Origin: Ursus arctos
Lineage: Eukaryota; Chordata; Mammalia; Carnivora; Ursidae
Direction of reading: 5' to 3'
Length of the DNA stretch: 64,000 bases
Assembly: GCF_023065955.2 (NCBI RefSeq)
Contig: NW_026623056.1
Coordinates: 83,141,256-83,205,255, forward strand
A program made the position numbers and the translations under genes. A model generated the notes under the pieces. That model was not told the origin of the DNA. It did not search any database and worked only from the letters and a program-made list of their open reading frames with translations. Positions 11,195 to 22,990 of the stretch are shown here, piece after piece; position 1 is the stretch's first letter, and every line of letters starts with the position of its first letter.

Positions 11195-11395
11195 TTACAG
11201 CCAACATTTATTGAGCATCTACTATGTTCTAGTCCCTGTTCTAAGCGTTTTCCGTATATTATTAAATCATCCCTCACAATAACCTTGTGAGGAAGATCCA
11301 CTACAGACAAAGAATCTGAGACCACAAAGGCTAAGTAGCTTTGCCCAGGATGGCCTTAGTTTAATAGGGGAGGAAATTAGAATTCCAACCCAGGC
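11195..11395 (-). repeat. MIR
   Basis: Antisense MIR: 'catttattgagcatctact', 'cctgttctaagcg', 'aataaccttgtgaggaag' and 'aggctaagtagctttgccc'. Confidence 0.65.
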
Positions 11396-11399
11396 AGCC

Positions 11400-12459
11400 T
11401 GAAGCCAGAGCTTGCACTTTTCAACAAAACTAACTTAAATTTTGTGTCCTCCATAGTTGAAGAACCACCACTCCAATGAGAAAGCTGTAGATCCTAAAAG
11501 CAATACAGTGCGGTGCCTGATGCGCGGTGATGCTGTATTATAGGCCGGCTATAACCATGAATACGGTAATAATCATCACAAGAGTAGCATCACTGTTCTT
11601 AGAAGAGACCGTTATTTCCATCTCTACAGATTTCCAATACACGCTAATATGCATTTTTCAAACGAAAAGATTTTTAAAGAAAGGAGACCGGTGGCATACA
11701 AAGAGGTAAGGACATTTGTCATTAAAAGCGATACAGCCCATTGTTCTCCCACCCAGCCCCACACTTACCTGCACATATGGTGGAGCCTGGAAGCCAGCAT
11801 GCTAAGCGCCATATGTACCAAATAATCACAGGGGTAGGTTAAACAGACAGCCTTCCCCCTAATTTGACCAATTTAGCATTTGGGGAGTAGTCTGTCTGTG
11901 CCTACCTTGGGAATTTTTTGAACAATGGATTGAAAGAAATTAGGGGAGGCAGACAATATTTTGGAATCAACCTAATAAATGTGAACAGCTGCGATACAGA
12001 CCACCGGCACAATAAATGATGGGCTCTTCTTCACAGGCAAAAATAAATGTTGGCTTCCCCAGGGTCTGTCCTCTGCCAGCAGCTCTGGCCTGGGCAACCC
12101 GTCTACTTATGGGATGATTTCCACTCCCACCGATGTGCTGTTGGGCTTCTCTCCGGCACTCTGGCTCAGTCCCCTGAACAGCATCCCCATGTGGCCACCA
12201 GACATCCCACTGGGACACACTTCCAACTCAACGTGTCCAAACACCAAATCTTCCTTGTGGAATCTCCATCTTGGTTGAGTTGTGGCGACATCCATCCATC
12301 ACGCCACCCAAGCTTGGAAAACACACAAGATTCTAGACTACTCCACACCCTACTGCCCATACGGAGTCGGTCCCCAAAGCTTGCTGATTTTACCTCCTAA
12401 GAATGTCTTCCAGCTGGCCCCTTTCCTCCTTGTCCCTGCCACTGCCCAAGGCTGGCGTC
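11400..12459. other. Unassigned intergenic sequence
   Basis: No transposon recognised. 11700-12030 is repeat-poor with a pair of 'catatg' motifs ('cacatatggtgg' and 'gccatatgtacc') and could be regulatory. No coding signal: the frames at 12047-12400 overlap frames on the other strand and show no family motif. Confidence 0.4.
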
Positions 12460-12837
12460 TACATCAGTCTGCTAGGGCTGCCGTAACAAAGTGCCACAGT
12501 CAGGGAGGCTCAAGCAGCAGAAATTTATTTTCTCACAGTTGTGGGGGTTGACAGTCCAAGATCAAGTTGTCAGCAGGACTAGTTTCTTCTCCTTGGCTTG
12601 TAGATGACCATCTTCTACCTGTGTCTTCATGTGGTCTCCCCTCTGTGTATCTGTGTCCTAAACTCTTCTTATGACACCAAGAGTCATATTGGATTGGGCC
12701 CCAACCTAAGCACCTCGTTTAGCTTAATTACTCCTTTAAAGATCCTATGTCCAAATATAGTCCTGTTCTGAGGTCCTGGGGGTTAGCACTTCAACATAGG
12801 AATTTGGGGGGGGGGGGACACAATTCAACCCATAACA
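12460..12837 (-). repeat. Solo LTR-like repeat (MLT/MST style, family uncertain)
   Basis: Read on the minus strand it begins TGTTATGGG, has an AATAAA signal near 12519-12527, and ends near the 'ctagcagactgatgt' boundary, as expected of a mammalian LTR with TG...CA-type ends. It includes a G run of about 13 near 12806. The same family recurs at 50733-51114, and related copies lie at 14540-14769 and 59262-59640. Confidence 0.6.
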
Positions 12838-12931
12838 AGGTCCTTATCATCTCTTGCCTGCACTACTATAAAACCCTGCCTTTTCCAAGGTTTCTACAAC
12901 TGTAAGGCCCTGTAGTTTCCAAATTCTCTCT

Positions 12932-12944
12932 TTTTAAAAAAGAT

Positions 12945-12979
<35 letters not shown>

Positions 12980-13145
12980 TGAGAGCGAGCCGGGGGAGGG
13001 GCAGAGGGAGAGAATATCCAAGCAGACTCCCACTGAGCGTAGAGCCTGATGTGGGACTCGATCTCATGACCCATGAGATCATGACCTGAGCCAAAACCAA
13101 GAGTCGGACACTTAACTGACTGCACCCCCCAGGCACCCCCCCCCC
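12932..13145 (-). repeat. Can-SINE
   Basis: Antisense copy: a long (TTTA)n tail, antisense CT-rich middle and 'gatcatgacctgagcc', ending in a C-rich boundary. The target-site duplication gtagtttccaaatt / gtagcttccaaatt lies at 12912-12925 and 13146-13159. Confidence 0.92.
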
Positions 13146-13159
13146 GTAGCTTCCAAATT

Positions 13160-14539
13160 TTCTGATGAGGACCATGTACTACCTCTCTATCAGAAAAAAA
13201 TAATCAATGAATTATTACTTCTTTAATGATTAATGAATTATTTTGAAGAACACTGTGATGGTCTCCCTTTAACAAGGGAAGTCTCCATGGATGCTCCCGA
13301 TGTCCTGCTTGAAGCCTCTCCTCTCCTGTGTCTCCATTTGCCATCCCATGGCCTTAGATCTGGACTTGCCCCTTACATTTCCCTTCTACAAGCCAGCACA
13401 TCAGCTGGATGTCCAGCCAAATTTTGGTTTGGGGCCCCGCTCCTGGCATTTCACATTCCCCAGCTAACAGGCAACAGAATTATGGGAGAACACAGAGTGC
13501 CCGAATGGGGCAGTGGGTCATGATTCAGACATTGTCAGGAAACACAGAGGTCCACTTTGAAATCGAAACATGGACTTACGTTCTTCCATTCACATACTGG
13601 ATTTCATGGATTTTTACCCTAATTTGGCATTACCCTAATTAACCCTGTGTCCATCCATATTCCAGTTTCCCCCGGCTTTGCCAGGCAGGTGGTGCCTCAC
13701 TGTGGCTGAGCTCCCAGACCTCAAGGGAGACAAAAGCACCACCTCTAGACTCCAGCAGGGCAGCAGACACAGCCCTCTAGAAGTGGAGACTGCACCCTGG
13801 TGCCTGAGATAGAGAGAAACCACCCAGAAAACGGTGCAGGGCTGAGGCAGTCTCTGCAGGGCCCCTGGTGGCAAACCGGCCCCCATCCTTGAAGCCTTCC
13901 CCTTCTAGCCTTTCAGAAGGTCAAGATATCCCTTTTGCAGGGTTCCGGCCCTCAGGAAACTCACCCCTCTACCTTCTGAAGGTCTACCGGTCTATGTCAA
14001 CTCCCATCCTTGACAACAGCAGGAGATGGGGCCTCTTGGTGGGCTCTATCAGTTAGGGTCCCAACAGGAAAGAGCACAGCCAAGTTAGGATACTTTGAGG
14101 AAGGTTAATTTATGAAGGGACTAATGCCAACAATGGAGCCAGGGTGTAGGGAAATCTCATGAGATAGTGCGAAACTTGAGCTGGCAGTATTTGAATTGTC
14201 CCTACCCTTTAACCCAAAATGACAAAGGGGAGAGAGGTTACCAGGACCCAGAGGAAAGAAATTAGTGCAGAACAGCCTGCCTTAGGAGGAACAGTGGCCT
14301 CCCACTGTAGAACCTAGCCAGCCCCAGGAGACCTCCAAGAGAGGAAGCCAGGGAGATAAATGCTTCAAGTTCTTCCCTTCCCCCAAGCTGATGGAGCCCA
14401 ACCAGAGGAAGCCAAGAGCAGACACCAGGGTGGAGGTAGGGAAGAGTGAACGTAGAGAGGCAAAGGTTGGTTGCCTTTCGATCCTCGCTGACCTGCAGCA
14501 TGGTCTCCACCCCCTTCAAGCCAGTGTCTATGTCTGATG
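13160..14539. other. Unassigned intergenic sequence
   Basis: No gene. From about 14048 ('tcagttagggtcccaacagg') to about 14260 the text resembles a decayed interspersed repeat that I cannot name. The remainder is unique. Confidence 0.4.
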
Positions 14540-14769
14540 ACTTCAGGTGCTCCCTGGCTTGTGGCCACATCCCTCCCGTCTCTGCCTCTCTCTTCACATG
14601 GCCTTCTCCTCTCTGTCTTCTCTTCTGTCTCCAATCTCCTTAATTCTTAATTCTGTAATTCTTAATTGCATCTGCAAAGATGCTTTTTTCCAAATAAAGT
14701 CACATTCACAAATTCCAGCAATTTGGACATGGACATATATCGCGGGAGGAGGGGGCACCATTCAACCCA
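14540..14769 (-). repeat. Partial LTR-like repeat (same group as 12460-12837)
   Basis: 'tcttcacatggccttctcc', 'tgcatctgcaaagatgc', 'ccaaataaagtcacattcac' and the terminal 'caccattcaaccca' follow the minus-strand order of the MLT-like LTRs in this window. The 5' part is missing. Confidence 0.5.
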
Positions 14770-15055
14770 GGTTTGGCCTCCCACCAACTTTCTCATGTCC
14801 TGAGTCCATTCCTCTTCTTATCATGGATGCCCATCTCCAGGAAACCCATACCACCCACTTCACATCAGCTGTCTACTGAAAGCTCTGCCTACACCCTCCC
14901 TCTCCCATTGTGTTGACCTCAGGCTGCCACCTCTGTGCCTGGGGGCCCAATAACTATGCTGGAGGTGATGAAGAAGACTTCTCAGGTCTTTTCCAGAAAC
15001 AGTACTTCAGGGCATTCACAGCTAGCTGCCTTGGCATTGGTCATAGCAGCTAAAG

Positions 15056-15060
15056 GTATA

Positions 15061-15076
<16 letters not shown>
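15056..15076. repeat. (TA)n microsatellite
   Basis: About ten TA units directly adjoining the poly-T of the next SINE. Confidence 0.9.
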
Positions 15077-15092
<16 letters not shown>

Positions 15093-15276
15093 AAGATTTT
15101 ATTTATTTATTTGACAGAGAGAGAGAGAGCACAAGCAGGAGGAGCAGCAGAGGGAGAGGGAGAAGCAGGCTCCCCGCAGAGCAGGGGCAACCCCATGCAG
15201 GACTCAATCCCAGGACCCCGAGATCATGAACCGAGCCGAAGGCAGTTGCTTAACCAACTGAGCCACCCAGGCACCC
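15077..15276 (-). repeat. Can-SINE
   Basis: Poly-T, 'aagattttatttatttattt', a GA-rich antisense middle and the antisense head 'actgagccacccaggcaccc'. A short target-site duplication, ctaaagg, lies at 15050-15056 and 15277-15283. Confidence 0.92.
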
Positions 15277-15374
15277 CTAAAGGAATAATTTTGATGTAAG
15301 TCAAACATCAGTGGCCGTAAAAAAAAAATTTAATTCCTAGCATTTAAGATAGTGATTCCTAGGTCTGACAACAA

Positions 15375-15840
15375 CTGCTAGGCCTCCCTCCTGCCTCCCA
15401 AAATCCATTCTCTTCTATTTCCATTAGTTTGAGAACTCCACTTGGCTGTCATTGATGCCCCCTGGCTCCTTGCCTGAAGACTACATTTCCCAGCCTCACG
15501 TGCCTTTGGGTGTAGCCACATGACTAAGAGAGGCCAATGGACTGTGAGCACAAGTCCCCCTTGCAGCCCCTGAGCCTTCCCTTCAAGGGAGGTAGTGTGG
15601 CCTCCACTTTTCCCTCTCCTTTCTGCTGATGGGAAATGCAGGCATGATGGAGCCAGGGCTGCCATTAACACAAGAGAGGGAATGCAACAGAAGAGAGGAT
15701 GACAAAGCGGCAAGATAAGGCTAGAGCAGCCATTTGGCAGAAGGATGCTATACACGGACTAACCCCTGAGACGCTTGTCCCATGTCGGCACTGCTGGGTT
15801 ACACCAAGAGGAGTGTTTATGGCTAAGTGATTTACCAAAG
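15375..15840 (+). repeat. Old interspersed repeat, LTR-like, family uncertain
   Basis: 'gactacatttcccagcctc', 'gtgtagccacatgactaag', 'aggccaatggactgtgagc' and 'ggaaatgcaggcatgatgg' follow a recurring mammalian repeat also present, more decayed, at 55040-55450. I cannot assign it with confidence. Confidence 0.4.
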
Positions 15841-16094
15841 CAGTCTCCCCCCTCCCAGGGAGGCTGGTAAGGGCATGAAGAAGCCAGGCCAGAGAAGGAA
15901 ACCAAGAAAAGATCTCAGGCAAAAGTTCTAATGCATCCGGGCTTCAGCCTGAACCCACGGGGGGGTCCTTGGGGTAGACACTATGCTACAGAGTCACCTC
16001 GAGCCAGAACGAGGAAGGTCTGCACTGAGAAGGGAGCAGGAGGCAAGCTGAGGACAAAGCACAAGCTGACACCCCACAGCCCCCTCCTCCCAGG

Positions 16095-16600
16095 TGGGAT
16101 CTATGGGACATTCCTCAGGCACTCCTGGCTGCCTTAAAGCCAAGGGAAGGAAAACCAAATGGTTAACTAATAGAGATCACAGTCCTGCAAGACAGGAGTC
16201 TCCCTCAGTTTACCAATGTCTTAGTGATCGACAAGAAAAAAACATTCCTATCAATAACCTAACTTCCAGAAGGAAACTCCCAACTGTCTTAATGTTAGTG
16301 CTTTAGTAGGGGGAGAAATCAACCTTAACGTGACAATGGCAAGGCCTTCAATATCTTGCAGGTCCTCTTTAGCCTACAAAAATTTTTTTGAAAATCTCCC
16401 TTTTTCCTGATCCCCAGCTCCCAAGTATATAATCAGCCACCCCTCACAACCCGGGGCAGCAGCTCTTTCTGCCCATGGGTCCTGTCCCCAGGCTTTAATA
16501 AACCACCATTTTGCACCAAAGATGTCTCAAGAATTCTTTCTTGGTCATCAGCTCCGGAACTCATCTATATTCCAAAACTGCGTCATGCACCACAGCTACA
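16095..16600 (+). repeat. Endogenous-retrovirus LTR (carnivore class-I type), probably solo
   Basis: It shows the control signals of an LTR in the right order: TATA-type 'tatataat' at 16426-16433, a C-rich R-like stretch, the polyadenylation signal AATAAA at 16497-16502, then 'agatgtctcaagaattc'. No gag, pol or env-like frame adjoins it, so it is likely a recombined solo LTR. The left boundary is uncertain. Confidence 0.6.
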
Positions 16601-17508
16601 CTTCGGCCCTCTCCACATTTGGCAAATCAGCTCCAGGCACCTGAGGCAGCCCAGCGAAGAGGAGTCGGAGGTGCTGGCCATTGAAAGTGAAAGCTTCACA
16701 GCCTGAAGGCTGCACAGAGTGGTAGGAAGGGATGTGGGCAAGCTTCAACATTATCTGCCACAGGAGACTTTGCTACATCAAAATGTTAAGGCAAAGAGCT
16801 TTTACTGAAAAGGCACCACAAGGAAGAGTGAAGGGACCACCAGGACCCACACCATCCACAACAGAAGCTGCCCAGAGCCGTCCGACCCTCACCGCCACTT
16901 CCGGAATGATGCAGTGTGTGACCAGAGGTGTTGGCCCTTCCCTTAGAGCCTCCTCTAAAGAGAGGACGGCCTCATCACATCGCAATATCGTAAGTTTCCA
17001 GCCTTGTTATGATTCTGCCCTGGGTATTAGTTAGGATTCAGGCTCAATTGATACAACAAAGACGTTTGCAGCGAGTAGAGATGCCTCTTTGGACATCCAA
17101 AAGTGCTCCACTTAGCATTCAGAAGCCTCTTACCTTTGGTTAGGACCCAGGTTAGCTATGTCAGAAAACCCAATTGAACGATGGACTTAACAAGGCAGAA
17201 GGTTTTTGCATTCCTGTCTAAGAGACCAGAGAATGGGTTCTGGGCATGTCTGGCACCCCATACGATCAGGAACCCAGGCGCCTTCGGTTCTATGGCCACC
17301 TCATGACCCCAGAGGCTCTTTCAGCCCTGACCATCATGTTGGGATTCCAGGTAGCAGGAAGTCAAGATGAAATGAGAAGGACATGCTCCCCTCCCTTGGA
17401 GGAAGCATCTGGAAATTGCACATATCATTTCTGTTTACGTCCTCCTGGCCTGACCTTGGTTACAAAGGAGGCTGGGAAATGTCATCCTTATTCTGGGGGG
17501 CCATGTGT
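16601..17508. other. Unassigned intergenic sequence
   Basis: No gene seen. 17030-17508 has the look of an old interspersed repeat that I cannot name. It was the target of the L1 insertion that follows. Confidence 0.35.
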
Positions 17509-17523
17509 CCAATCAGAAGTTCT

Positions 17524-17682
17524 TTTTATTTATTTTATTTATTTTTATTTTATTTTATTTTTTTAATAATTTTTATTTTGTTATATTAGTCACCATACAG
17601 TACGTCCCCAGTTTTTGATGCAATGTTCCATGATTCATTATTTGCATATAACACCCAGTGCACCATGCAATATGTGCCCTCT
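17524..17682 (-). mobile_element. Carnivore L1, 5'-truncated 3' end, recent
   Basis: An antisense (T/A)-rich tail (TTTATTTTA units), then sequence typical of carnivore L1 3' UTR ('gttccatgattcattatttg', 'cataacacccagtgcacc'). A perfect 15-bp target-site duplication, ccaatcagaagttct, lies at 17509-17523 and 17683-17697. Only about 160 bp of the element was copied. It carries no gene. Confidence 0.88.
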
Positions 17683-17697
17683 CCAATCAGAAGTTCT

Positions 17698-18289
17698 ATA
17701 CAGAAAGTGGAACAAACCAGCAGCGTTTGCCATATGACTTGGGTGGGAGGCAGTGGGTTCATCACATATGCCCCACTCTAACCACCTTACAGGGCTGTTG
17801 AGAGAATCAAAATAAATTATACTAATCACCATGATAGTATGATGATTAGTATAACATGGTTGAGAGCAGAGATGCTGTTTTGTTTACTGCTGGACCCCTG
17901 GCACAGCACAGCTCATGACATGAGAAAGGAGCCCAGTCAATCCCTCCTGAATCGCAATGCTCCACACATAAATATTTCTCAGCCGATACAACGCATCGGC
18001 ACACTTGGACCACTCTCCCCATCGATGGAAAAAGTCATTAGTAAATCTCAAGCAGGATTGGAAACAGTACCAGATGTTGAAATCTATTAGAATTTGTAGC
18101 TTGATGTTTTAAAAGGGGAAACGACAGTTTATTATTCTATCCTGCAGAGTCACAGTGGTCAGCCCGTCACCTATTGTGACATCCAAATTAGAGATCACAT
18201 GTTCCCTGGACTCAGGAAAATAAAAACTGAGCATTTAAATTAGCTGTCAGCCAAGCAGGATCTCTTCTACACTGCAACACAAATTTGGA
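17698..18289. other. Unassigned intergenic sequence
   Basis: Possible decayed L2-like 3' end around 17865-17960 ('tgctggacccctggcacagc'). Otherwise unique and without coding signal. Confidence 0.35.
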
Positions 18290-18680
18290 CACTGCTTAGG
18301 TAACAATTTGGTAGCATCTATCAAAATTACAAATGCACAAACTTCCTGATTTAATAATGCTAATTCTAGGGATTAATCCTTAGGGCATATATGCAAATGA
18401 CAATTTACAAGGTAGTTCATGGCAGTGTTGTTTGTGATAGTAAAAAAGTGGAAACAATCTAAACGTCTTTCAACTGGGCGATAGCTAAATAAATTATAGT
18501 ACATCCCTATTACAGAGGATGCCCTTTTTTAAGGAAGGAGCTTTTAATAAACTGAAAAGAAATAATCTCCAAGATATTAACTGAAAAATGATGGTGGAGA
18601 AAACAGTATGTATAATCTGTTACCATTTGTACAAACAGAGAATATATATTTATATTTGGTTGGATTGCAGAGAATATCTC
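18290..18680 (+). repeat. L1M 3' fragment
   Basis: 'ctaattctagggattaatcc', 'ggtagttcatggcagtgttg', 'gtggaaacaatctaaacg' and 'aaataaattatagtacatcc' are the standard order near the 3' end of old mammalian L1s. Confidence 0.7.
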
Positions 18681-19254
18681 TCAAATGACAGAGATGGTGA
18701 CTAAGCAAGGGAACTGAGTGGCTGGGGGATAGGGATGGCAACCTTTTCATTATATTTTTAAAATTTTGAACTATGTGACTATATTACCTGTTCAATGAAT
18801 AAACAAAAATAACAATAACTAATTAGCTTCATCTCCTGCTCTTATATATACTCTTTAAAGTCTGATTACCCTCCAGATAGGAGGGAAGACATACTATTGA
18901 TTTTGCAATTATAATATGGGGGGGGAAAATGACCTCACCTGCAAGTTTTGGGCAATGACTCAAACTCCCATCTTGGGGACACTTTGGAGAAGCTGACTCA
19001 GGGCAGGAAGCTCCTTGATCTCTCATCACCTGGGGCTCGATTGTTCTAGCTTCTCTGTGACCAAGGGGAGCAGGAAAAATCAGGATGCCTGGTGTGCCCA
19101 GATTCTGATGCTGTGATGCTGGCTTTCGAGGTGGGGGTAACTATCTTCATTTAGATGAGAAGAGGCTCCTTGTACTTCTGACCACCCTGGTGAGGATGTT
19201 TGAGAAGAAGGTGTATTGTAAATATGTGTACTGTTGGTGTGCCGGCCTGTGTGC

Positions 19255-19257
<3 letters not shown>
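18681..19257. other. Unassigned intergenic sequence
   Basis: No repeat or gene recognised; a short G run lies near 18918. Confidence 0.4.
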
Positions 19258-19298
<41 letters not shown>

Positions 19299-19299
19299 C
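19255..19299. repeat. (GT)n microsatellite
   Basis: About 20 uninterrupted TG units, a Z-DNA-prone sequence. Confidence 0.95.
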
Positions 19300-19498
19300 T
19301 GGAATACATAAGAAACTGTAACCGTAGCTGCTTCTGGAACCTGGAGGAAGGAGGTCGTTTGTACCAGGGAGACTTATTTTTAATCAAATACTCTTTATCT
19401 TGTTTGAGTATTATTTTAGGCATGTGCTATATAGTATCTATTCAAAACATGTTTTCAAGAAGAGAGAATATCAGTTTATATGACATGGTTTCGTTGTG

Positions 19499-19906
19499 TT
19501 TTTTTCTTCTGCCTTCTTCTTCTCCTCTCCTTCCCCCCTTCCTCTGCCTTTTCTTCTTCTCCTCCTTCTTCCTCTTCTTCTCCGTCCTCTTCTTCTTCTA
19601 CTCCTTCTCCTCCTCCTCCTCCCCCCCTCCTCCTCCCCCTCCTCCTCCTCCTCCTCCTCCCCCTCCTCCTCCCCCTCCTCCTCCCCCTCCTCCTCCTCCT
19701 TCTCCTCCTCCTCCTTCTCCTTCCTCCTCCTCCTCCTCCTCTTCTTCTTCTTCTTCTTCTTCTTTCTTCCTCTTCTTCTTCTCCTCCTTCTCCTTCCCTC
19801 CTCCTCCTCCTCCTCCTCCTCCTCCTCCTCCTCCTTCTTCTTCTTCTTCTTCTTCTTCTTCTTCTTCTTCTTCTTCTTCTCCTCCTCCTCCTCCTCCTCC
19901 TCCTCC
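19499..19906. repeat. Long polypyrimidine tract (CTT/CTC)n
   Basis: Some 400 bases, almost all C and T on this strand. Only two Gs near 19511 and 19546, one at 19584 and an A at 19600 interrupt it. 19601-19906 is 306 uninterrupted pyrimidines, in alternating blocks of CTC and CTT triplets. It generates large spurious reading frames (Pro/Ser/Leu on one strand, Gly/Glu on the other), which are not genes. Confidence 0.97.
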
Positions 19907-20869
19907 AGTCAAAACTGTAAATACTGCCTCAGTAGAATGGCCTCCTCGCTTAGACCTAGCCTTAGAGTCAACCCAGAAGTGGATGATCTTTTCGGTTGAA
20001 AGTGAGGACAGAATAAGGAAACTGAATGTCCAAAAACTCCTGCATCTTCCAAAATCGCAGACCTCGAGTTCTGCCCTGGTCACAGTCCCAGGCGGGGAAT
20101 GCTCTGTTCACACGTTGAACATCGTCCTTTGAGCCAATCCAAGTCTCAGACGGGTGGGTTCAGTTTCCTCCACAACCCACTGTAGGCAAAGTGGGAACCA
20201 GTTCTTCCGACTACACCTGCTGGGAGGGAGGGACTCCTTAGAGGAGAACCTGCTGCTGCAGAGAGCCCAGCGCGGGGGTGAGGAGGGGAGCACCTACCTT
20301 GCCTTGTCAGGCAGGAGACCTGACCCCATGGTCCTCCCGCCACAAGAGCGCACACAGCAGAAATATGTTTCCAGGAGTTCTGGTGCTGACCAGCTTTTCA
20401 AGGCTGAACCGGCAACCAAGCAGAGGATCCAAAGGGAATGGACTGGTGCAGGTTGATACCGTTAAAGGGGTCAGATGAATCTTGTATTGACGTGGAAAGA
20501 TTTCCAAGAGGGGCTAAGAAATGAAAGCATCTGGTTACAAAGGCTTATACAGTCTGGAAGGACTTTCACCAAAATCTTTGACAGTGACTTGTTGCCAGGG
20601 TTGGACTACTGGTGATTTTGCATTCTGTACTATTTCAAAGTTGGTTTTGTTTGTTTTACAATGGGCATGCGTTTCTTAAAGTCTGTACTAAATTTTATAT
20701 AACAGAGGTCAAGGGGCTAAGAGTGAGGACCCTGTAGATGGCTGGGGCGGTGTTGTGGAATCTCCGGAAAAGAGCCTTGTCAGCCCCAGCAAGGGTGTGT
20801 GTCTGGGACTGGAAGACCCAAGGACCTTGGGGAAGAAGAGGCACATACCTCAGGATGAGCCCCGGAAAG
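19907..20869. other. Unassigned intergenic sequence
   Basis: Unique sequence without recognised transposon or coding signal. Confidence 0.4.
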
Positions 20870-21025
20870 ACCTACAGCAAAGCTTCTAGAACTCGAATGT
20901 GCCACGCATCACCTGGGAAGCTTGGTTCATGGAGCTCCTGGCTCACTAGGTCTGGATGGGCATAAGACTCTGGATTTCCAACAAGCACTCCTGTAAATGC
21001 TGGTGCGGCGGGTCCTGGGACCACA
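20870..21025 (+). repeat. MER5A-type hAT transposon remnant
   Basis: 'cgcatcacctgggaagcttg', 'ctcactaggtctggatggg', 'ctggatttccaacaagcac' and 'aatgctggtgcggcgggtcc' follow the MER5A order. Confidence 0.65.
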
Positions 21026-21179
21026 CGGGTCTGGAGAGAGGAGGGAGGGGACGGGGAGTCCGCCTGAGGTTCCTGGCTCTCAGGAGCCCGGCAGGTATCA
21101 TTTCAGTTAGGAGGAAAATCAAAAATAAGATTCACATATACAAAACCGGAGGGGAAGGAGAAAGCAGAAGGGAAAAGAG

Positions 21180-22720
21180 GCTAACAGACGCGATGGAAGA
21201 CAGCACAAAGGGAAAGAGGAAGAAGAGAAGCAGAACGCGCCCAGCTCCTGTTCCGTCGCAGTCTCCAAACTCTAAAAGGAGGCCGCGCGCGCGGTGCGGG
21301 GGCCGCGGCCGTGCCTGGGCACCGCCGCTGGTTCCCACCGGAGCAAGGTGCGGGCCGCGGGCCCAGCGTAGTCACCAGTTTGACACGTGGGCCACGCGGC
21401 GGCAGGGTCCCGGCTCCCCGCGGGCTCGGGAGCCGCGCGCGGCTGGGGGAGCGGGCCTGGGAGCCCAGGTTGGGGAGTCCCCTGCCGCCGTGCGTTTGGG
21501 CTGAGCCGGAGGAGGGCGCCGGGCTTCGGAGGGACCTGCCCGGATACCCGGCCTCGCCAGCCCCCGGGTCTCTGGACCCCGAGCCACCTGTGGCCCCGCG
21601 CATCTCTCTCTACCCGCGGGGCCCTGTGCGGGCCTGAAGCCCGCGGGCAGAGTCCTGGGCCCATCTCCGCCCCGCACTTCCCGAGATGACCTGTTTGCCT
21701 GGGGTCGGGGGTATTTGCAGCTCCACACCCTCCCCCCCCCCCCCCCCCCGTAGGGCCAGGAGAGAGCCGCACAGGCCCTCATCCGGCAGTTTTGAACCTG
21801 GTTTAATTAAGGGGAAAACTTGTACCTCTTGTTATTGTAGTCTCCTGTGGTGTGTGGAAACTCCAATCAAACTCTTTGGGTAACTGTCTTATCTTCGGCC
21901 CTGACTTCGGTTTATTGAGCTCTCTGGGACCTGTACCTGCTCTGGGCCCCAGAGATGCGAAGCAAGGTCAGGCACAGTGAGGACCCTCCAGGCGCTTCTC
22001 GGCGGGGAGGGAGCCAGACCCTCGCCCCAGGAGCGGGGTGAACCCCGATGGGGGTGGGGAGAACTCTGGGTTCCACAGGGGTCCGAGGAGTGGGGGGTCT
22101 TCCCAGGCAGGTCCCGGAGAGTGTAGTGGGAGGCACTGACGGGTCGGAGGAAGAGCACGAAGGGGAAGGGAGTACCTGCGCGAAGATGGGGGAAAGAGCA
22201 GAGCCTCGGGGAGCTCTGGGTCCTGCGAAACGGAGAGACGTCGCGGGAGACCCAGGAGAAGCCGGCAGGGATCAGGTCAGGACCCCGCAGGCAGCGTTAA
22301 AGGGCTCGGACTGGATCCTGAGGCCGACGGGGAGGGGTCGCACTGCTCCATTTTCCCGACGCAGCAAGCCAGGTCTTCTAACCCGTGTTTGGCGCTGAGC
22401 AATAGGCCCTCGGAGGTGAGACGTTCGGCGCCCTCCACTCGTGCAGCTGTCCTGGCTCTGCCCGCAGTCGGTGCGCGGTGCGGGGAGCGCACGCACGTCC
22501 AGCCTCCGGAAGTCGGCGGCGCGGCGTTGTCACCTGTAGCCTGGAAGACTCTCCCGAGCTTGCTCTTACCCAGGGTCTTAGCCCCAGACTGGATCGGGGG
22601 TTTCTTGGTCCCTTCTGTCCGCACCACCCTACGCCCGAGCGCAGCGCACCTCGCCTCTGGGCCAGCTACCCGACCAGGGACACTCCCACCCGTGCTCCCC
22701 TGTTCACCTGTTCACCCTGT
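21180..22720. promoter_or_regulatory. CpG-rich block upstream of OLIG2
   Basis: Dense CpGs, strongest at 21270-21680 (for example 'ggccgcgcgcgcggtgcggg'). It contains a C run of about 20 at 21728-21750. No coding frame in it has family support; open frames on both strands are the usual by-product of GC richness. It lies 4.5-6 kb upstream of the OLIG2 promoter and probably belongs to its hypomethylated domain. Confidence 0.55.
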
Positions 22721-22907
22721 TCCTCCTCCCTCCGGATTAATCTGCGGGCTAGGGCGAGGGGGGAGGGGTGGTGAGAAAGGGGAGGCGCCTAGAATCTTTC
22801 CGACTGGGAAAGGAAGCGCATGGAAAGGTAGGGCTGAGGCACCAAAACCCCTGGGACTTGGGATCCAGGGGGCTGGAGGTGGAACCCAGACCCTGCCCTG
22901 ACTTCTA

Positions 22908-22990
22908 GTCTTCAATATCTTCATCTGTAAAATGGGAACAACACGCCTCCTCCTTAACTCGGAAGAGTTGTTGCACAATGTGGGTGAGAT
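22908..22990 (+). repeat. MIR fragment
   Basis: 'cttcatctgtaaaatgggaa' and the downstream 'gagttgttgcacaatg' block match the MIR core. Confidence 0.5.

Noticed and set aside
19200..20132. 310-codon + strand frame, and overlapping 146-, 167- and 161-codon frames
   Set aside because: They are products of the GT and CTT/CTC simple repeats: long Pro, Ser, Leu, Gly or Glu runs with no domain, in three frames and on both strands.
21181..21782. Several 100-180-codon frames on both strands in the first CpG block
   Set aside because: Overlapping frames on both strands in CpG-rich DNA, with no conserved domain and no splice signals defining an exon.
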